Below are positions 45,400-55,683 of a DNA stretch of 55,725 nucleotides, piece after piece (the first letter of the stretch is position 1; every line of letters starts with the position of its first letter). The DNA is from Pseudomonadota bacterium (GTDB lineage Bacteria > Pseudomonadota > Gammaproteobacteria > Burkholderiales > Burkholderiaceae_C), in assembly GCA_031119395.1 (NCBI GenBank), contig JAVHYA010000029.1:1-55725 (forward strand). The letters run 5' to 3'. The notes under the pieces were generated by a model. That model was not told where the DNA came from. It ran no database searches and was given only the letters and a program-made list of their open reading frames with translations. Made by a program: the position numbers and the translations under genes.

Positions 45400-46902
45400 A
45401 TGCACGTCTTCATCGCCGGCTTCCAGCACGAGACCAACACCTTCGCGCCGACGAAGGCCGACTGGGCCGCCTTCGAGGCCGGTGCCGGCTATCCGCCCTA
45501 CCGGCGCGGGCCGGAGGTCGTCGAGGCCTACCGTGGCAAGGGCCTGCCCGTCGGCGGCTTCATCGACGCCGCCGAGGCGCAGGGGTGGACGCTGGCGGCC
45601 TCGGTCTGGGCCGGCGCCAACCCGTCCGCGCACGTCACGCGCGAGGCCTTCGAACGGATCGCCGGCGAGATCCTCGAGGACCTCGCCCGGGCGCAGCGCG
45701 CGGGCGGCGTGGACGCGGTCTTCCTCGACCTGCACGGCGCCGCCGTGGCCGAGCACCTGGACGATCCCGAGGGCGAACTGCTGGCCCGCGTGCGCGCCGC
45801 CGTCGGTGCGCAGGTGCCGATCGTCGCCAGCCTGGACCTGCATGCGAACGTCAGCGCGCGCATGCTCGACGAGGCCGATGCGCTGGTGGCCTACCGCACC
45901 TACCCGCACGTGGACATGGCCGACACCGGGCGCCTGGCGGCCACGCTGCTGGCGCGCCGTGTCGCGCGCGGGCAGCGTGAGCCGCTGGCGGTGCGCCGGC
46001 TCGACTTCCTTCTGCCGCTGAACGTGCAGAGCACCATGACCGCGCCGGCCGACGCGGTCTACGACATGCTGCGCGCCCTGGACGCGGCCCACGCAACGGT
46101 GCTGAGCTTCGCCACGGGCTTTCCTGCCGCCGACATCGCCGACTGCGGCCCGGTCGTCTGGGCCTATGGCGACGCGGCCCAGGCCGCGGTGGATGCGCTG
46201 TTCGCGCGCATCGACCAGCCGCGTGACCAGTGGCGCCTCGACCTGCTGACGCCGACCGAGGCCGTGCGGGCCGCGCTGGATGGCGCCGCGGCCGGTGCCG
46301 GTCCGGTGGTCATCGCCGACACGCAGGACAACCCCGGCGCCGGCGGCGACAGCAACACCACCGGGCTGCTGCATGCCTTGATGGACGCAGGCGCGGGCAG
46401 GCGTTTCCCCGGCGAGGTGGCGCTGGGGCTGCTGGCCGACCCGCAGGCCGCGGCCGCGGCCCACGCGGCCGGCGAAGGCGCGCAGGTCGATCTGTGCCTG
46501 GGGCGCTCGGTTCCCACCTGGGGCGGGCAATTCAGCGACCCGCCGGTGTCGGTGCGCGCCACCGTGCGCCGCCTCTGCGACGGCCAGGTGATGCTTCTCG
46601 GCCCGATGGGCATGGGCGGCACGGTGTCGCTCGGGCCGTGTGCCTGCCTCGAGGTGCAGGGCGTGCTCGTCGGCGTGAGCACGCACAAGACGCAGATGCT
46701 GGATCGCGAGCTGTTCCGCTTCCTGGGCATCGAGCCCGAGCGCATGAGGGTGCTGGTGGTGAAGAGTTCGGTGCATTTCCGCGCCGACTTCGCGCCCATC
46801 GCCAGTGCCATCCTCGTGGCCAAGGCGCCGGGGCCGATGGCGGCCGACCCGGCCGACCTGCCGTGGACGCGGCTGCCGTCCACGATGTCCCTGCGCCCCT
46901 GA
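45400..46902 (+). CDS. M81 family metallopeptidase (MlrC-like)
   Basis: 500 residues, the family's usual length. Features are the N-terminal FIAGFQHETNTFAP, the metal-binding region VFLDLHGAAVAEHLDD near 105-120, SLDLHANVS near 147, YRTYPHVDMADTG near 167, TQDNPGAGGDSNTTGLL near 310 and SVHFRADFAPIA near 465. MlrC was described in microcystin degradation as a peptidase, but most homologues lie in amino acid or sugar-acid operons and their substrates are unknown. It follows the hydroxyacid dehydrogenase gene and converges with the amidase gene. Confidence 0.92.
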   Translation: MHVFIAGFQHETNTFAPTKADWAAFEAGAGYPPYRRGPEVVEAYRGKGLPVGGFIDAAEAQGWTLAASVWAGANPSAHVTREAFERIAGEILEDLARAQRAGGVDAVFLDLHGAAVAEHLDDPEGELLARVRAAVGAQVPIVASLDLHANVSARMLDEADALVAYRTYPHVDMADTGRLAATLLARRVARGQREPLAVRRLDFLLPLNVQSTMTAPADAVYDMLRALDAAHATVLSFATGFPAADIADCGPVVWAYGDAAQAAVDALFARIDQPRDQWRLDLLTPTEAVRAALDGAAAGAGPVVIADTQDNPGAGGDSNTTGLLHALMDAGAGRRFPGEVALGLLADPQAAAAAHAAGEGAQVDLCLGRSVPTWGGQFSDPPVSVRATVRRLCDGQVMLLGPMGMGGTVSLGPCACLEVQGVLVGVSTHKTQMLDRELFRFLGIEPERMRVLVVKSSVHFRADFAPIASAILVAKAPGPMAADPADLPWTRLPSTMSLRP

Positions 46903-46911
46903 GCCGGGAAT

Positions 46912-48369
46912 TCAGCCCTCGGCGAGCGAGGCCAGAGCCGGCGGCCGCAGCGCCGACCACGGGCAGGCCTCGTCGTAGGCCTGGCCCGCGCCGAGCACCG
47001 CGAGGTCCGCGTTCACCGGGCCGGCGAGTTGCACGCCCATCGGCAGGCCCTGTGGGCCGAAGCCGGCGCGCAGGTTCAGCGTGGGCAGGCCGGCCAGCGT
47101 GAAGGGCGTGACGATCTCCATCCACCGATGGTAGGTGTCGCTCGGCACCTCGGCCACCCGGTCGGGCCAGTGCAGGCCGGCGTCGAACGGAAAGCGTTGC
47201 GCCGTCGGCGCGGCGACGAGGTCGAAGCGCTCGAACAGGCGCAGGAAGGCGCGATAGACGTTGGAGCGGTAGAGCGAGGCCTGGTACAGCGAGGTGGCGT
47301 CCAGGTGGCGGCTCTGGTCGATCTCCCACAGCGCCTCGGGCTTGACCTGGGCGCGGTGCTTCGGGTCGGCCACCAGCGCACCGAGCTTGCCGCCCACGAG
47401 CAGTTGCCGCAGGCGCAGCCAGGCCGTCCAGTTCTGCTCGCGCGGAACGTCGAGCGTGCAGGCTTCGACGTGGGCACCCAGGTCGGCGAAGGTCTTCAGC
47501 GCCGACTCGCACAGCGGGAGGATGCCGGCCTCGGTCGGCAGCTCGGGCCACAGGCTGCCCAGCCAGCCGATGCGCAGGCCCTTCACCTCGGTGGGCAGGC
47601 GCAGGTCGTCGGGCGCCGGCAGTGGCTGGGGCAGGGAGAGCGGCAGGCGCGGGTCGAAGCCGGCCTGCACGCACAGCAGCCGGGCCGTGTCCTCGACCGT
47701 GCGGCCCATCGGGCCGTCGGTGCCGAGCTGCTGGAAGAAGAGCTCGTCGTCGGGGCCGCCCGGCACGCGCCCGCGCGAGGGCCGGAAACCGATGACGTTG
47801 TTGAAGGCCGCGGGGTTGCGCAGCGAGCCCATCATGTCGCTGCCGTCGGCCACGGGGAGCATCCCGAGCGCCAGCGCCACGGCCGCACCGCCGCTGCTGC
47901 CGCCGGCGCTCCTGGTGGGGTCCCACGCGTTGCGGGTGATGCCGAAGACGGCGTTGTAGGTGTGCGAGCCCAGGCCGAACTCGGGTGTGTTGCTCTTGCC
48001 GATCATGATCGCGCCGGCGGCCCGGGCGCGCGCCACGTGGGGGCTGTCCTGGCGTGCCGGGCCCTTGGGCGTGAGCGGCGAGCCCATCGAGGTGGGCAGG
48101 CCGGCGCAGTGGCTCAGGTCCTTCGGCGCGAAGGGGAAGCCGTGCATCCAGCCGGCGCGTTCGCCGCGCGCCAGGCGGGCGTCGCAGGCGTCGGCCTCGG
48201 CGCGCAGCTGCTCGGGCGGGCGCAGCGCGACGAGGGCGTTGAAGCGCGGGTTGAGCGCCTCGATGCGCGCCAGGGTCGCGTCCATGAGTTCGCGGGCGCT
48301 GCAGTCGCGGCGCGCGATGCGGCGCGACAGGTCGGTGGCGCTGAGGTCGAGCAGTTCGGTGGCGGGCAT
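46912..48369 (-). CDS. Amidase signature family hydrolase
   Basis: 485 residues. The Ser-cisSer-Lys triad is visible: Lys83 in FAPKDL, Ser158 in GGSSGG and the nucleophile Ser182 in DMMGSLRNPA. IMIGKSNTPEFGLGSHT and GTDGPMGRTVEDTA are further family motifs. It hydrolyses an amide to acid and ammonia; the substrate (aliphatic or aryl amide, or a peptide amide) is not evident. ATG 48369 matches the family N-terminus. It is divergent from the LysR gene 72 bases away, which probably regulates it, and converges with the M81 gene. Confidence 0.93.
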   Translation of the reverse strand: MPATELLDLSATDLSRRIARRDCSARELMDATLARIEALNPRFNALVALRPPEQLRAEADACDARLARGERAGWMHGFPFAPKDLSHCAGLPTSMGSPLTPKGPARQDSPHVARARAAGAIMIGKSNTPEFGLGSHTYNAVFGITRNAWDPTRSAGGSSGGAAVALALGMLPVADGSDMMGSLRNPAAFNNVIGFRPSRGRVPGGPDDELFFQQLGTDGPMGRTVEDTARLLCVQAGFDPRLPLSLPQPLPAPDDLRLPTEVKGLRIGWLGSLWPELPTEAGILPLCESALKTFADLGAHVEACTLDVPREQNWTAWLRLRQLLVGGKLGALVADPKHRAQVKPEALWEIDQSRHLDATSLYQASLYRSNVYRAFLRLFERFDLVAAPTAQRFPFDAGLHWPDRVAEVPSDTYHRWMEIVTPFTLAGLPTLNLRAGFGPQGLPMGVQLAGPVNADLAVLGAGQAYDEACPWSALRPPALASLAEG

Positions 48370-48441
48370 GGCGTCGGAGCGGGCGGGGAGGACGGATGCC
48401 GCGCAGTATGAGCGCTGGCGCCGCAGCCATAATCCCGCCCC

Positions 48442-49425
48442 ATGGAAACCAAGTGGCTCGAGGACTTCGTGAGCCTTGCCGAGACCCGCAGCTTCAGCCG
48501 CTCGGCACAGCTGCGGCACGTCACCCAGCCCGCGTTTTCGCGGCGCATCCAGGCGCTGGAGGGCTGGGCCGGCACCGATCTGGTCGACCGCAGTTCCTAC
48601 CCCACGCGGCTCACGCCCGCCGGCCAGACCCTCTACGGCCAGGCCCTCGAGATGCTGCAGGCCCTGCAGAGCACGCGCGCCATGCTGCGCGGCCATTCGG
48701 CCGTGGCGCAGGACGTGATCGAGTTCGCCGTGCCGCACACGCTGGCCTTCACCTTCTTCCCGGCCTGGGTCACCAGCCTGCGCGAGCAGTTCGGGCCGCT
48801 CAAGAGCCGGCTCATCGCGCTGAACGTGCACGACGCGGTGATGCGCCTGGTCGAGGGCAACTGCGACCTGCTCATCGCCTACCACCACCCCTCGCAGCCG
48901 CTGCAGCTGGATGCCAACCGCTATGAAATGGTCCACCTGGGCGAGGAAGTGGTCGCGCCCTGGGTGCGGCCCGACGCCGATGGCGGCCCGCGCTACCGGC
49001 TGCCGGGCCAGGCCGGCCGGCCGCTGCCCTACCTGGGCTATGCGCCGGGCGCCTACCTGGGCAGGCTGGTGGACCAGCTGCTCAAGTCGTCCGGCACGCC
49101 GATCCACCTCGACCGGGTGTACGAGACCGACATGGCCGAAGGCCTGAAGGTGATGGCGCTCGAGGGGCATGGCATCGCCTTCCTGCCGGAGAGCGCCGTG
49201 CGCAAGGAAGTGCGCGCCCGCAAGCTGGTGAGCGCCCTGCCGCCCGACATGGGACCGCTCGAGGCGACGATGGAGGTGCGGGCCTACCGGGAGCGTCCGG
49301 GCGCCGCGGCCGCCACCAAGCCCGCCCCTCGGGCGACCCGCGGCGATGCCACCCTGCAACCCAGGCGCGCGGCCGATGCCCTGTGGGCCTACCTCGTGAG
49401 CACGCAGGTGGCGACGAAGACCTAG
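48442..49425 (+). CDS. LysR-family regulator (HypT/QseD-like)
   Basis: 327 residues. The winged helix is METKWLEDFVSLAETRSFSRSAQLRHVTQPAFSRRIQALEGWAGTDLVDRSSYPTRLT, with the WxGxxLxxR-type linker of the HypT/YjiE group. The effector domain has IEFAVPHTLAFTFFPAW and GHGIAFLPESAVRKEV near 240-255. A disordered Pro/Ala-rich stretch, PGAAAATKPAPRATRG, precedes the end and is longer than in relatives. It is divergent from the amidase gene and upstream of aspA on the same strand with 201 bases between, so either may be the target. Confidence 0.92.
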   Translation: METKWLEDFVSLAETRSFSRSAQLRHVTQPAFSRRIQALEGWAGTDLVDRSSYPTRLTPAGQTLYGQALEMLQALQSTRAMLRGHSAVAQDVIEFAVPHTLAFTFFPAWVTSLREQFGPLKSRLIALNVHDAVMRLVEGNCDLLIAYHHPSQPLQLDANRYEMVHLGEEVVAPWVRPDADGGPRYRLPGQAGRPLPYLGYAPGAYLGRLVDQLLKSSGTPIHLDRVYETDMAEGLKVMALEGHGIAFLPESAVRKEVRARKLVSALPPDMGPLEATMEVRAYRERPGAAAATKPAPRATRGDATLQPRRAADALWAYLVSTQVATKT

Positions 49426-49626
49426 GGTTTACCAGCGGTTCGCAGCCCTGGCCGCGCCCGTGCCGGCCTGCGGCGCGCCCCTATGATTTTCGTGCATCGT
49501 CGCGTCCGCATACGGCATTGGTGTTGCCGGAATGTGACCCCTACAGTCGCGCGCTGTCTGCTGTCGCACCCCATGTCCACGCCCGCCGGGCGTGCGTGAA
49601 TCGAGGAACCCCAGGAACGCGCCCCC

Positions 49627-51096
49627 ATGGAATCCAACTTCAGGATCGAACACGACTTTCTTGGCGAGCAGCGCATTCCCGCCGCGGCCTACTGGGGCGT
49701 GCACACCGCACGCGCGGTCGAGAACTTCCCCATCTCCGGCACCCGCATCTCGGCCATGCCGGACCTGGTGCGCGCCCTGGCGCACGTGAAGAAGGCGGCG
49801 GCGCGCGCCAATGCCGACCTCGGGGCGCTCGGCCGCGAGCGGGCGGGCGCCATCATCCTGGCCTGCGAGGACCTGATCGAGGGCAAGCTGCTGGGCGAGT
49901 TCGTGGTGGACGTCATCCAGGGCGGTGCCGGCACCTCCACCAACATGAATGCCAACGAGGTGATCTGCAACCTCGCGCTGGAGAAGCTGGGCCACGAGAA
50001 GGCCCGCTACGACGTGCTGCATCCCAACGACCACGTCAACGCCTCGCAGAGCACCAACGACGTCTACCCCACGGCCGTGCGCCTGGCGCTGTGGTTCGCG
50101 CTGGGCCGCCTGCTGGAGGCGATGGCCGACCTGCGCGCGGGTTTCGAGGCCAAGGCCCTGGAGTTCCGCGACATCCTGAAGATCGGCCGCACCCAGCTGC
50201 AGGACGCGGTGCCGATGACGCTGGGCCAGGAGTTCCTCACCTACGCGGTGATGATCGAGGAGGACGAGGCCCGCGTGCGCGAGGCCCGTGCGCTCATCGA
50301 GGAGATCAACCTCGGCGCCACGGCCATCGGCACCGGCATCAACGCACCGCACGGCTACGCCAACCTCGCCTGCCAGTACCTGGCCGAGCAGACCGGCGTG
50401 CCGCTCAAGCAGGCCGCCAACCTGATCGAGGCGACGCAGGACACGGGCGCCTTCGTGCAGCTGTCGGGCGTGCTCAAGCGCGTGGCGACCAAGCTGTCGA
50501 AGACCTGCAACGACCTGCGGCTGCTGTCCAGCGGGCCGCAGGCCGGGTTCGGCGAGATCCGCCTGCCCGCACGCCAGGCCGGCTCGTCGATCATGCCGGG
50601 CAAGGTCAACCCGGTGATCCCGGAGGTGATGAACCAGGTCGCCTTCGAAGTCATCGGCAACGACATCACGGTGACGCTGGCCTCCGAGGCGGGGCAGCTG
50701 CAGCTCAACGCCTTCGAGCCGATCATGGGCTGGAGCCTGTTCAAGAGCATCCAGCACCTGGGCAACGCCTGCGGCACGCTGCGGCGCAACTGCGTGGACG
50801 GCATCGAGGCCAACCGCGAGTTCCTGGCGCGCCGGGTGCGCGAGTCCGTCACCCTGGTCACGGCGCTCAATCCCATCATCGGCTACGAGAAGGCCGCGCT
50901 CATCGCCAAGACGGCGCTGGCCACCGGCGGGCCCATCGACCTCGTGGCGGAGTCGCTGGGTATCCTCACGCGCGAACAGATGGAAGCGCTGCTCGTGCCA
51001 GAACATCTCACGCAACCTGTGAGATTGTCCACACCTGTCCCCGCGGCAGCGGTGCCGACAGGCACGGAGGCTGCTAATCCATTGCCTTCGACGTGA
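49627..51096 (+). CDS. aspA: Aspartate ammonia-lyase
   Basis: 489 residues. It splits L-aspartate to fumarate and ammonia. The superfamily signature GSSIMPGKVNP (residues 319-329), the catalytic-loop Ser, NASQSTNDVYPTA near 138 and GTGINAPHGY near 238 are intact, and GAGTSTNMNANEV near 100 is typical for AspA over FumC. The last 30 residues (LSTPVPAAAVPTGTEAANP) are a low-complexity tail beyond the folded core. The downstream GltIJKL-type genes would import its substrate. No strong promoter is recognisable in the 201 bases upstream. Confidence 0.93.
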   Translation: MESNFRIEHDFLGEQRIPAAAYWGVHTARAVENFPISGTRISAMPDLVRALAHVKKAAARANADLGALGRERAGAIILACEDLIEGKLLGEFVVDVIQGGAGTSTNMNANEVICNLALEKLGHEKARYDVLHPNDHVNASQSTNDVYPTAVRLALWFALGRLLEAMADLRAGFEAKALEFRDILKIGRTQLQDAVPMTLGQEFLTYAVMIEEDEARVREARALIEEINLGATAIGTGINAPHGYANLACQYLAEQTGVPLKQAANLIEATQDTGAFVQLSGVLKRVATKLSKTCNDLRLLSSGPQAGFGEIRLPARQAGSSIMPGKVNPVIPEVMNQVAFEVIGNDITVTLASEAGQLQLNAFEPIMGWSLFKSIQHLGNACGTLRRNCVDGIEANREFLARRVRESVTLVTALNPIIGYEKAALIAKTALATGGPIDLVAESLGILTREQMEALLVPEHLTQPVRLSTPVPAAAVPTGTEAANPLPST

Positions 51097-51149
51097 TGAC
51101 GGAACCCACGCACCAGACGGGCGCTCGATCCCGCAAGGACCCACCCCAT

Positions 51150-51168
51150 CCGGTGCGCCATGCACCGG
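51150..51168. repeat. Inverted repeat between aspA and gltI
   Basis: CCGGTGC-gccat-GCACCGG, a perfect 7-bp stem without a T-run. It could slow readthrough from aspA into the transporter genes or be an operator; I cannot tell. Confidence 0.35.
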
Positions 51169-51251
51169 GGTGGTTACCGATGCGCCCAACAAGAGTGTGT
51201 GTCTAGAATTTCACCTTGTTTCTTCCTGTCCATTTCCCAAGGAGTCTCTTC

Positions 51252-52148
51252 ATGAAAAAGCAATTGCTCGCGCTCGCAGTGACCGCGTTCGTGGCGTCCG
51301 GCGCGTTCGCGCAGGCCACCGACACGCTGGCCAAGATCAAGGAGCGCGGCGCGGTCAACCTCGGCGTGCGTGATTCGTCGGGTCTGGCCTTCACACTGGG
51401 CGGTGGCAAGTACGTCGGCTTCCACACCGAAATGGCCGAGAACATCATCAAGGACCTGGGCAAGGACCTCGGCAAGCCGCTGACCATCAACTACCAGGTG
51501 ATCACCTCGCAGAACCGCGTGCCCCTGGTGCAGAACGGCACCATCGACTTCGAGTGCGGCTCTACCACCAACAACACGGCCCGCCAGAAGGACGTCGACT
51601 TCGCCTACACCACCTACGTGGAAGAAGTGCGCATCCTGACCAAGGCCAACTCCGGCATCAACGGCATCGCCGACCTGAAGGGCAAGACGGTGGCCACCAC
51701 CACCGGCACCACCTCGGTCCAGACCCTGCGCAAGAACAAGCGCGCCGAGAACGTCGACTTCAAGGAAGTCATGGGCAAGGACCACGCCGACAGCTTCCTG
51801 CTGCTCGAATCGGGCCGTGCCGACGCCTTCGTGATGGACGGCTCCATCCTGGCCGCCAACGCCGCCAAGTCCAAGAACCCCAAGGACTTCAAGATCGTCG
51901 GCGAAGTGCTGTCGGTCGAGCCCATCGCCTGCATGCTGCCCAAGGGCGACGCCAAGCTGAAGAAGGCCATCGACGACAGCATCGTGCGCCAGATCAAGGA
52001 CGGTTCGCTGGCCAAGCTGTACGACAAGTGGTTCACGCAACCCATCCCGCCGAACAATGTCAATCTGAACATGCCGGCATCGGAAGGCACCAAGGCCGCC
52101 TGGGCCAACCCGAACGACAAGCCCATGGAAGCCTACGCCCCCAAGTAA
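51252..52148 (+). CDS. gltI: Glutamate/aspartate ABC importer, substrate-binding protein
   Basis: 298 residues. The signal peptide MKKQLLALAVTAFVASGAFA is cleaved before QATDTL. The mature protein is a cluster-3 amino acid receptor: LAKIKERGAVNLGVRDSSG, FECGSTTNNTARQKDVDFAYTTYVE and VATTTGTTSVQTLRKN match GltI/DEBP of acidic amino acid systems. AAGGAG precedes ATG 51252. A terminator-like hairpin follows, as is common after receptor genes, so that receptor is made in excess over the permease. Confidence 0.94.
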   Translation: MKKQLLALAVTAFVASGAFAQATDTLAKIKERGAVNLGVRDSSGLAFTLGGGKYVGFHTEMAENIIKDLGKDLGKPLTINYQVITSQNRVPLVQNGTIDFECGSTTNNTARQKDVDFAYTTYVEEVRILTKANSGINGIADLKGKTVATTTGTTSVQTLRKNKRAENVDFKEVMGKDHADSFLLLESGRADAFVMDGSILAANAAKSKNPKDFKIVGEVLSVEPIACMLPKGDAKLKKAIDDSIVRQIKDGSLAKLYDKWFTQPIPPNNVNLNMPASEGTKAAWANPNDKPMEAYAPK

Positions 52149-52171
52149 GGCGTCTGCAGACCTGAAAAGCC

Positions 52172-52206
52172 AAGCCCGCGCGGCGCTCCTGCCGACGCGG
52201 GCTTTT
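52172..52206 (+). terminator. Attenuating terminator between gltI and gltJ
   Basis: AAGCCCGCG (52172-52180) pairs perfectly with CGCGGGCTT (52196-52204) and is followed by TT. The loop is 15 bases. It lies 24 bases after the gltI stop, and would lower permease/ATPase transcription relative to the receptor. Confidence 0.65.
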
Positions 52207-52246
52207 CGATGAACGGGCGCGGGCCCCGACCCGCGAAGGAGGATGG

Positions 52247-53005
52247 ATGCCGAACCTGGACATGTCGGTCTTCTGCCAGGACACGCTCACCAATGAAGTG
52301 GTCGCCAGCTGCTTCGCACGCGGGTCCGACCAGACCTATCTGCAATGGATGCTTCACGCCTGGGGCTGGACCGTGGGCGTGGCGCTCACGGCGCTCTTCG
52401 TGGCGCTGGTGGTCGGCTCGATCATCGGCACCTTGCGCACGCTGCCGAACAGCCCCTGGCTGGTGCGCTTCGGCAATGCCTGGGTGGAGCTGTTCCGCAA
52501 CATCCCATTGCTGGTCCAGGTGTTCATCTGGTACTTCGTGCTGCCCAAGATGATCCCGGCGATGCGCGACCTGCCGCCTTTCGTTCTGGTGGTCTGCGCG
52601 CTGGGCTTCTTCACCTCCGCGCGGATCGCCGAGCAACTGCGCTCGGGCATCCAGGCGCTGCCGCGCGGCCAGCGCTACGCGGGCATGGCCGTGGGTTTCA
52701 CGACGCCGCAGTACTACCGCTTCGTGCTGCTGCCCATGGCCTACCGCATCATCATGCCGCCGCTGACCAGCGAATCGATGAACATCTTCAAGAACTCGTC
52801 GGTGGCCTTCGCGGTGTCGATCCCCGAGCTCACGCAGTTCTACCTGCAGGCCGGCGAGGAGACCTCGGCCCAGATCCCGATCTACGTCGGCGTCGTCGTC
52901 CTCTATGTCGTCAGCGCCATGCTGGTCAACCGCATCATGACCTTCATCGAGCGCAAGCTCCGCGTGCCGGGCTTCGTCGCGGCCGGCGGAACGGGAGGCC
53001 ACTGA
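52247..53005 (+). CDS. gltJ: Glutamate/aspartate ABC importer, permease GltJ
   Basis: 252 residues with five predicted membrane helices. The EAA loop, EQLRSGIQALPRGQRYAGMAVGFTTPQYYRFVLLPMAYRIIMPP, sits at residues 125-170. The N-terminal extracytoplasmic piece (CFARGSDQTYLQWM) is typical of GltJ. It forms the inner-membrane channel with GltK, whose ATG begins one base after this stop. GGAGG at 52238 precedes ATG 52247. Confidence 0.95.
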   Translation: MPNLDMSVFCQDTLTNEVVASCFARGSDQTYLQWMLHAWGWTVGVALTALFVALVVGSIIGTLRTLPNSPWLVRFGNAWVELFRNIPLLVQVFIWYFVLPKMIPAMRDLPPFVLVVCALGFFTSARIAEQLRSGIQALPRGQRYAGMAVGFTTPQYYRFVLLPMAYRIIMPPLTSESMNIFKNSSVAFAVSIPELTQFYLQAGEETSAQIPIYVGVVVLYVVSAMLVNRIMTFIERKLRVPGFVAAGGTGGH

Positions 53006-53006
53006 C

Positions 53007-53675
53007 ATGATGAATCTCGACTTCTCCTTCTACAGCTGGAGCCTGATCAGCAACTTCGTGCTGAAAGGCTTCTACTTCAGCGTCATCCTGACGGCCGTGG
53101 CCACGCTGGGCGGCATCTTCTTCGGCACCCTGCTGGCGCTGATGCGCCTGTCGGGCAAGAAGTGGCTGGACTTCCCGGCGGCCGCGTACGTCAACGGCAT
53201 GCGTTCGGTGCCGCTGGTCATGGTGATCCTGGGCTTCTTCCTGCTGGTGCCCTTCGTGATCGGGCGGCCCATCGGCGCAGAGACCTCGGCGGTGATCACC
53301 TTCATCTGCTTCGAGGCGGCGTACTTCTCCGAGATCATGCGCGCCGGCATCCAGTCGATCCCGCGCGGGCAGGTCTTCGCCGGCATGGCGGTGGGCATGA
53401 CCTACAAGCAGAACATGACGCTGGTCATCCTGCCGCAGGCCTTCCGCAACATGCTGCCCGTGCTGCTCACGCAGACCATCATCCTGTTCCAGGACACCTC
53501 GCTGGTCTACGCCATCGGCGCCTACGACCTGCTCAAGGGCTTCGAGAATGCAGGGAAGCTCAACGGACGTCCGGAGGAGGCCTACCTGCTGGCCGCCGTC
53601 GTGTACTTCATCCTGTGCTACTCGCTGTCCTTCCTGGTCAAGCGCCTGCACAAGAAGATCGCCATCATCCGCTGA
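53007..53675 (+). CDS. gltK: Glutamate/aspartate ABC importer, permease GltK
   Basis: 222 residues, HisM-type permease with an EAA loop [41 protein letters not shown] at about 110-150 and helices such as [22 protein letters not shown]. It pairs with GltJ. Translation is probably coupled to gltJ through the one-base gap, and gltL follows 13 bases later. Confidence 0.95.
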   Translation: MMNLDFSFYSWSLISNFVLKGFYFSVILTAVATLGGIFFGTLLALMRLSGKKWLDFPAAAYVNGMRSVPLVMVILGFFLLVPFVIGRPIGAETSAVITFICFEAAYFSEIMRAGIQSIPRGQVFAGMAVGMTYKQNMTLVILPQAFRNMLPVLLTQTIILFQDTSLVYAIGAYDLLKGFENAGKLNGRPEEAYLLAAVVYFILCYSLSFLVKRLHKKIAIIR

Positions 53676-53688
53676 AGGAGAAAGAGCC

Positions 53689-54438
<750 letters not shown>

Positions 54439-54520
54439 GACATGCACGCATAAGGCTGCTGCGCGGACCGATCTCGGGCCGCTCGGCACGCCTTGTGCGC
54501 GCATGTCGGGTGCGCTGACT

Positions 54521-54559
54521 CCCAAAGCAAAGCCCCGCAACGCGGGGCTTTGCTTTGGG
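54521..54559. terminator. Strong bidirectional terminator between gltL and dctP2
   Basis: CCCAAAGCAAAGCCCCGC (54521-54538) and its exact reverse complement (54542-54559) form an 18-bp stem with a three-base loop. T-rich pairs at the outer stem (CTTTGCTTTG) can serve both convergent genes. Confidence 0.8.
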
Positions 54560-54620
54560 GCATCCGCGGAACCGGCTTTGCCGGGCCGCAGGATGTGCCC
54601 CCTGCGAGGGGGGGCGGGGC
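54557..54620. repeat. GC hairpin repeat, copy B (downstream of dctP2)
   Basis: GGAACCGGCTTTGCCGGGCC followed by GATGTGCCCCCTGCGAGGGG, the same plan as copy A at 25376, and again placed just beyond the 3' end of a dctP gene. Confidence 0.6.
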
Positions 54621-54651
54621 GGGACGAGGTCCGCGTGGCCTGGAGGTGGGC

Positions 54652-55683
54652 CTATTTTCGGGCAGCGATCGCCTTCTCGGCCTTGGTCACCAGGTCGTTG
54701 CCCACGGTGCCCTTCCACTTGGCGTAGACCGGGCGCGTGATCTTGACGAAGGCCTCACGCTCGGCGGGAGTGAGCTGGGTCACGGTGACGCCCATGCCGG
54801 CGATCTCCTTGAGCAGCGGCTTGTCGGCCTCGGTCAGGCCCTTGCGCGCGAGGGCGATCTCCTGCTTGCCGGCGTCGATGGCTGCCTGCCGCACGATGGC
54901 CTGGTCGGCCGGCGTCCAGCTGGCCCAGATCTCCTTGTTGACCACGAAGATCAGCGGGTCGGCCACGTAGCCCCAGGTGGTCACGAACTTCTGGCCCACG
55001 GTGTGCATCTTCAGCACCGTGAACAGGAAGAGCGGGTTCTCCTGCCCGTCGACGGCACCGCTGGCCAGCGCGGGCTGCGCGTCGGCCCAGCTCATCTGCG
55101 TGGGGTTGGCGCCCATGGCGCTGAACATGTCGGAGAAGATGGGCGAGCCCACCACGCGCAGCTTCATGCCCTTCAGGTCTTCGGGCGATTTGACGGGACG
55201 CTTGGAGTTGGTCACCTCCCGGTAGCCGTTCTCGCCCCAGGCCAGCGGCACGACGCCGGCCTTGTCCAGCCGCGCGAAGATGTCCTTGCCGACCTCGCCC
55301 TGCGTCAGCGCATCGATGGCGGCGTAGTCGGGCATCAGGAAGGGCATCGAGAACAGGTTCAGTTCCTTGACCTGCGGCGACCAGTTGATGGTCGAGCCCA
55401 CGGCCATGTCGATCACGCCCTGGCGCAGCGCCGAGAACTCGCGCGTCTGGTCGCCCTGGATGAGCGACACGCCCGGGTACAGCTTGATGTTGATGCGGCC
55501 CTGCGTGCGTTCCTTCACCAGGTCGGCCCAGATCTTCCCGGCCATGCCCCAGGGCGTGGGCGGACCCAGCACCAGCGACATCTTGTACTCGGGCTTGTAG
55601 GCGGCCTGCGCCATGGCGCCCGTGGTGAAGCCCAGCGCCGTGGCGGCGAGCGCGAGGCCGAGCAGGGTGCGGCGGAATTTCAT
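54652..55683 (-). CDS. TRAP transporter substrate-binding protein, second copy
   Basis: 343 residues. Signal peptide MKFRRTLLGLALAATALGF ending AMA before QAAYKPEYKMSLVLGPPTP. The mature protein has the DctP receptor pattern: RINIKLYPGVSLIQGDQTREF, the carboxylate-binding Arg in MKLRVVGSPIFSD near 180 and ASGAVDGQENPLFLF near 215. A GGAGACAGAG Shine-Dalgarno precedes ATG 55683. It shares little with the DctP at 25482 beyond the fold. Its permease genes are not in the window and may lie beyond the right edge. Ligand unknown. Confidence 0.94.
   Translation of the reverse strand: MKFRRTLLGLALAATALGFTTGAMAQAAYKPEYKMSLVLGPPTPWGMAGKIWADLVKERTQGRINIKLYPGVSLIQGDQTREFSALRQGVIDMAVGSTINWSPQVKELNLFSMPFLMPDYAAIDALTQGEVGKDIFARLDKAGVVPLAWGENGYREVTNSKRPVKSPEDLKGMKLRVVGSPIFSDMFSAMGANPTQMSWADAQPALASGAVDGQENPLFLFTVLKMHTVGQKFVTTWGYVADPLIFVVNKEIWASWTPADQAIVRQAAIDAGKQEIALARKGLTEADKPLLKEIAGMGVTVTQLTPAEREAFVKITRPVYAKWKGTVGNDLVTKAEKAIAARK

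Noticed and set aside
47029-48411. Long plus-strand open frame opposite the amidase
   Set aside because: His/Gln/Gly-rich shadow of a gene with a complete Ser-Ser-Lys triad.
48370-48441. LysR box between amidase and LysR genes (TATG...CATA)
   Set aside because: The arms are four bases with a 17-base gap and do not form T-N11-A.
49518-49547. Sigma-70 promoter for aspA (TTGGTG, 18 bases, TACAGT)
   Set aside because: Only three of six bases match at -35 and four at -10; such matches are expected by chance.
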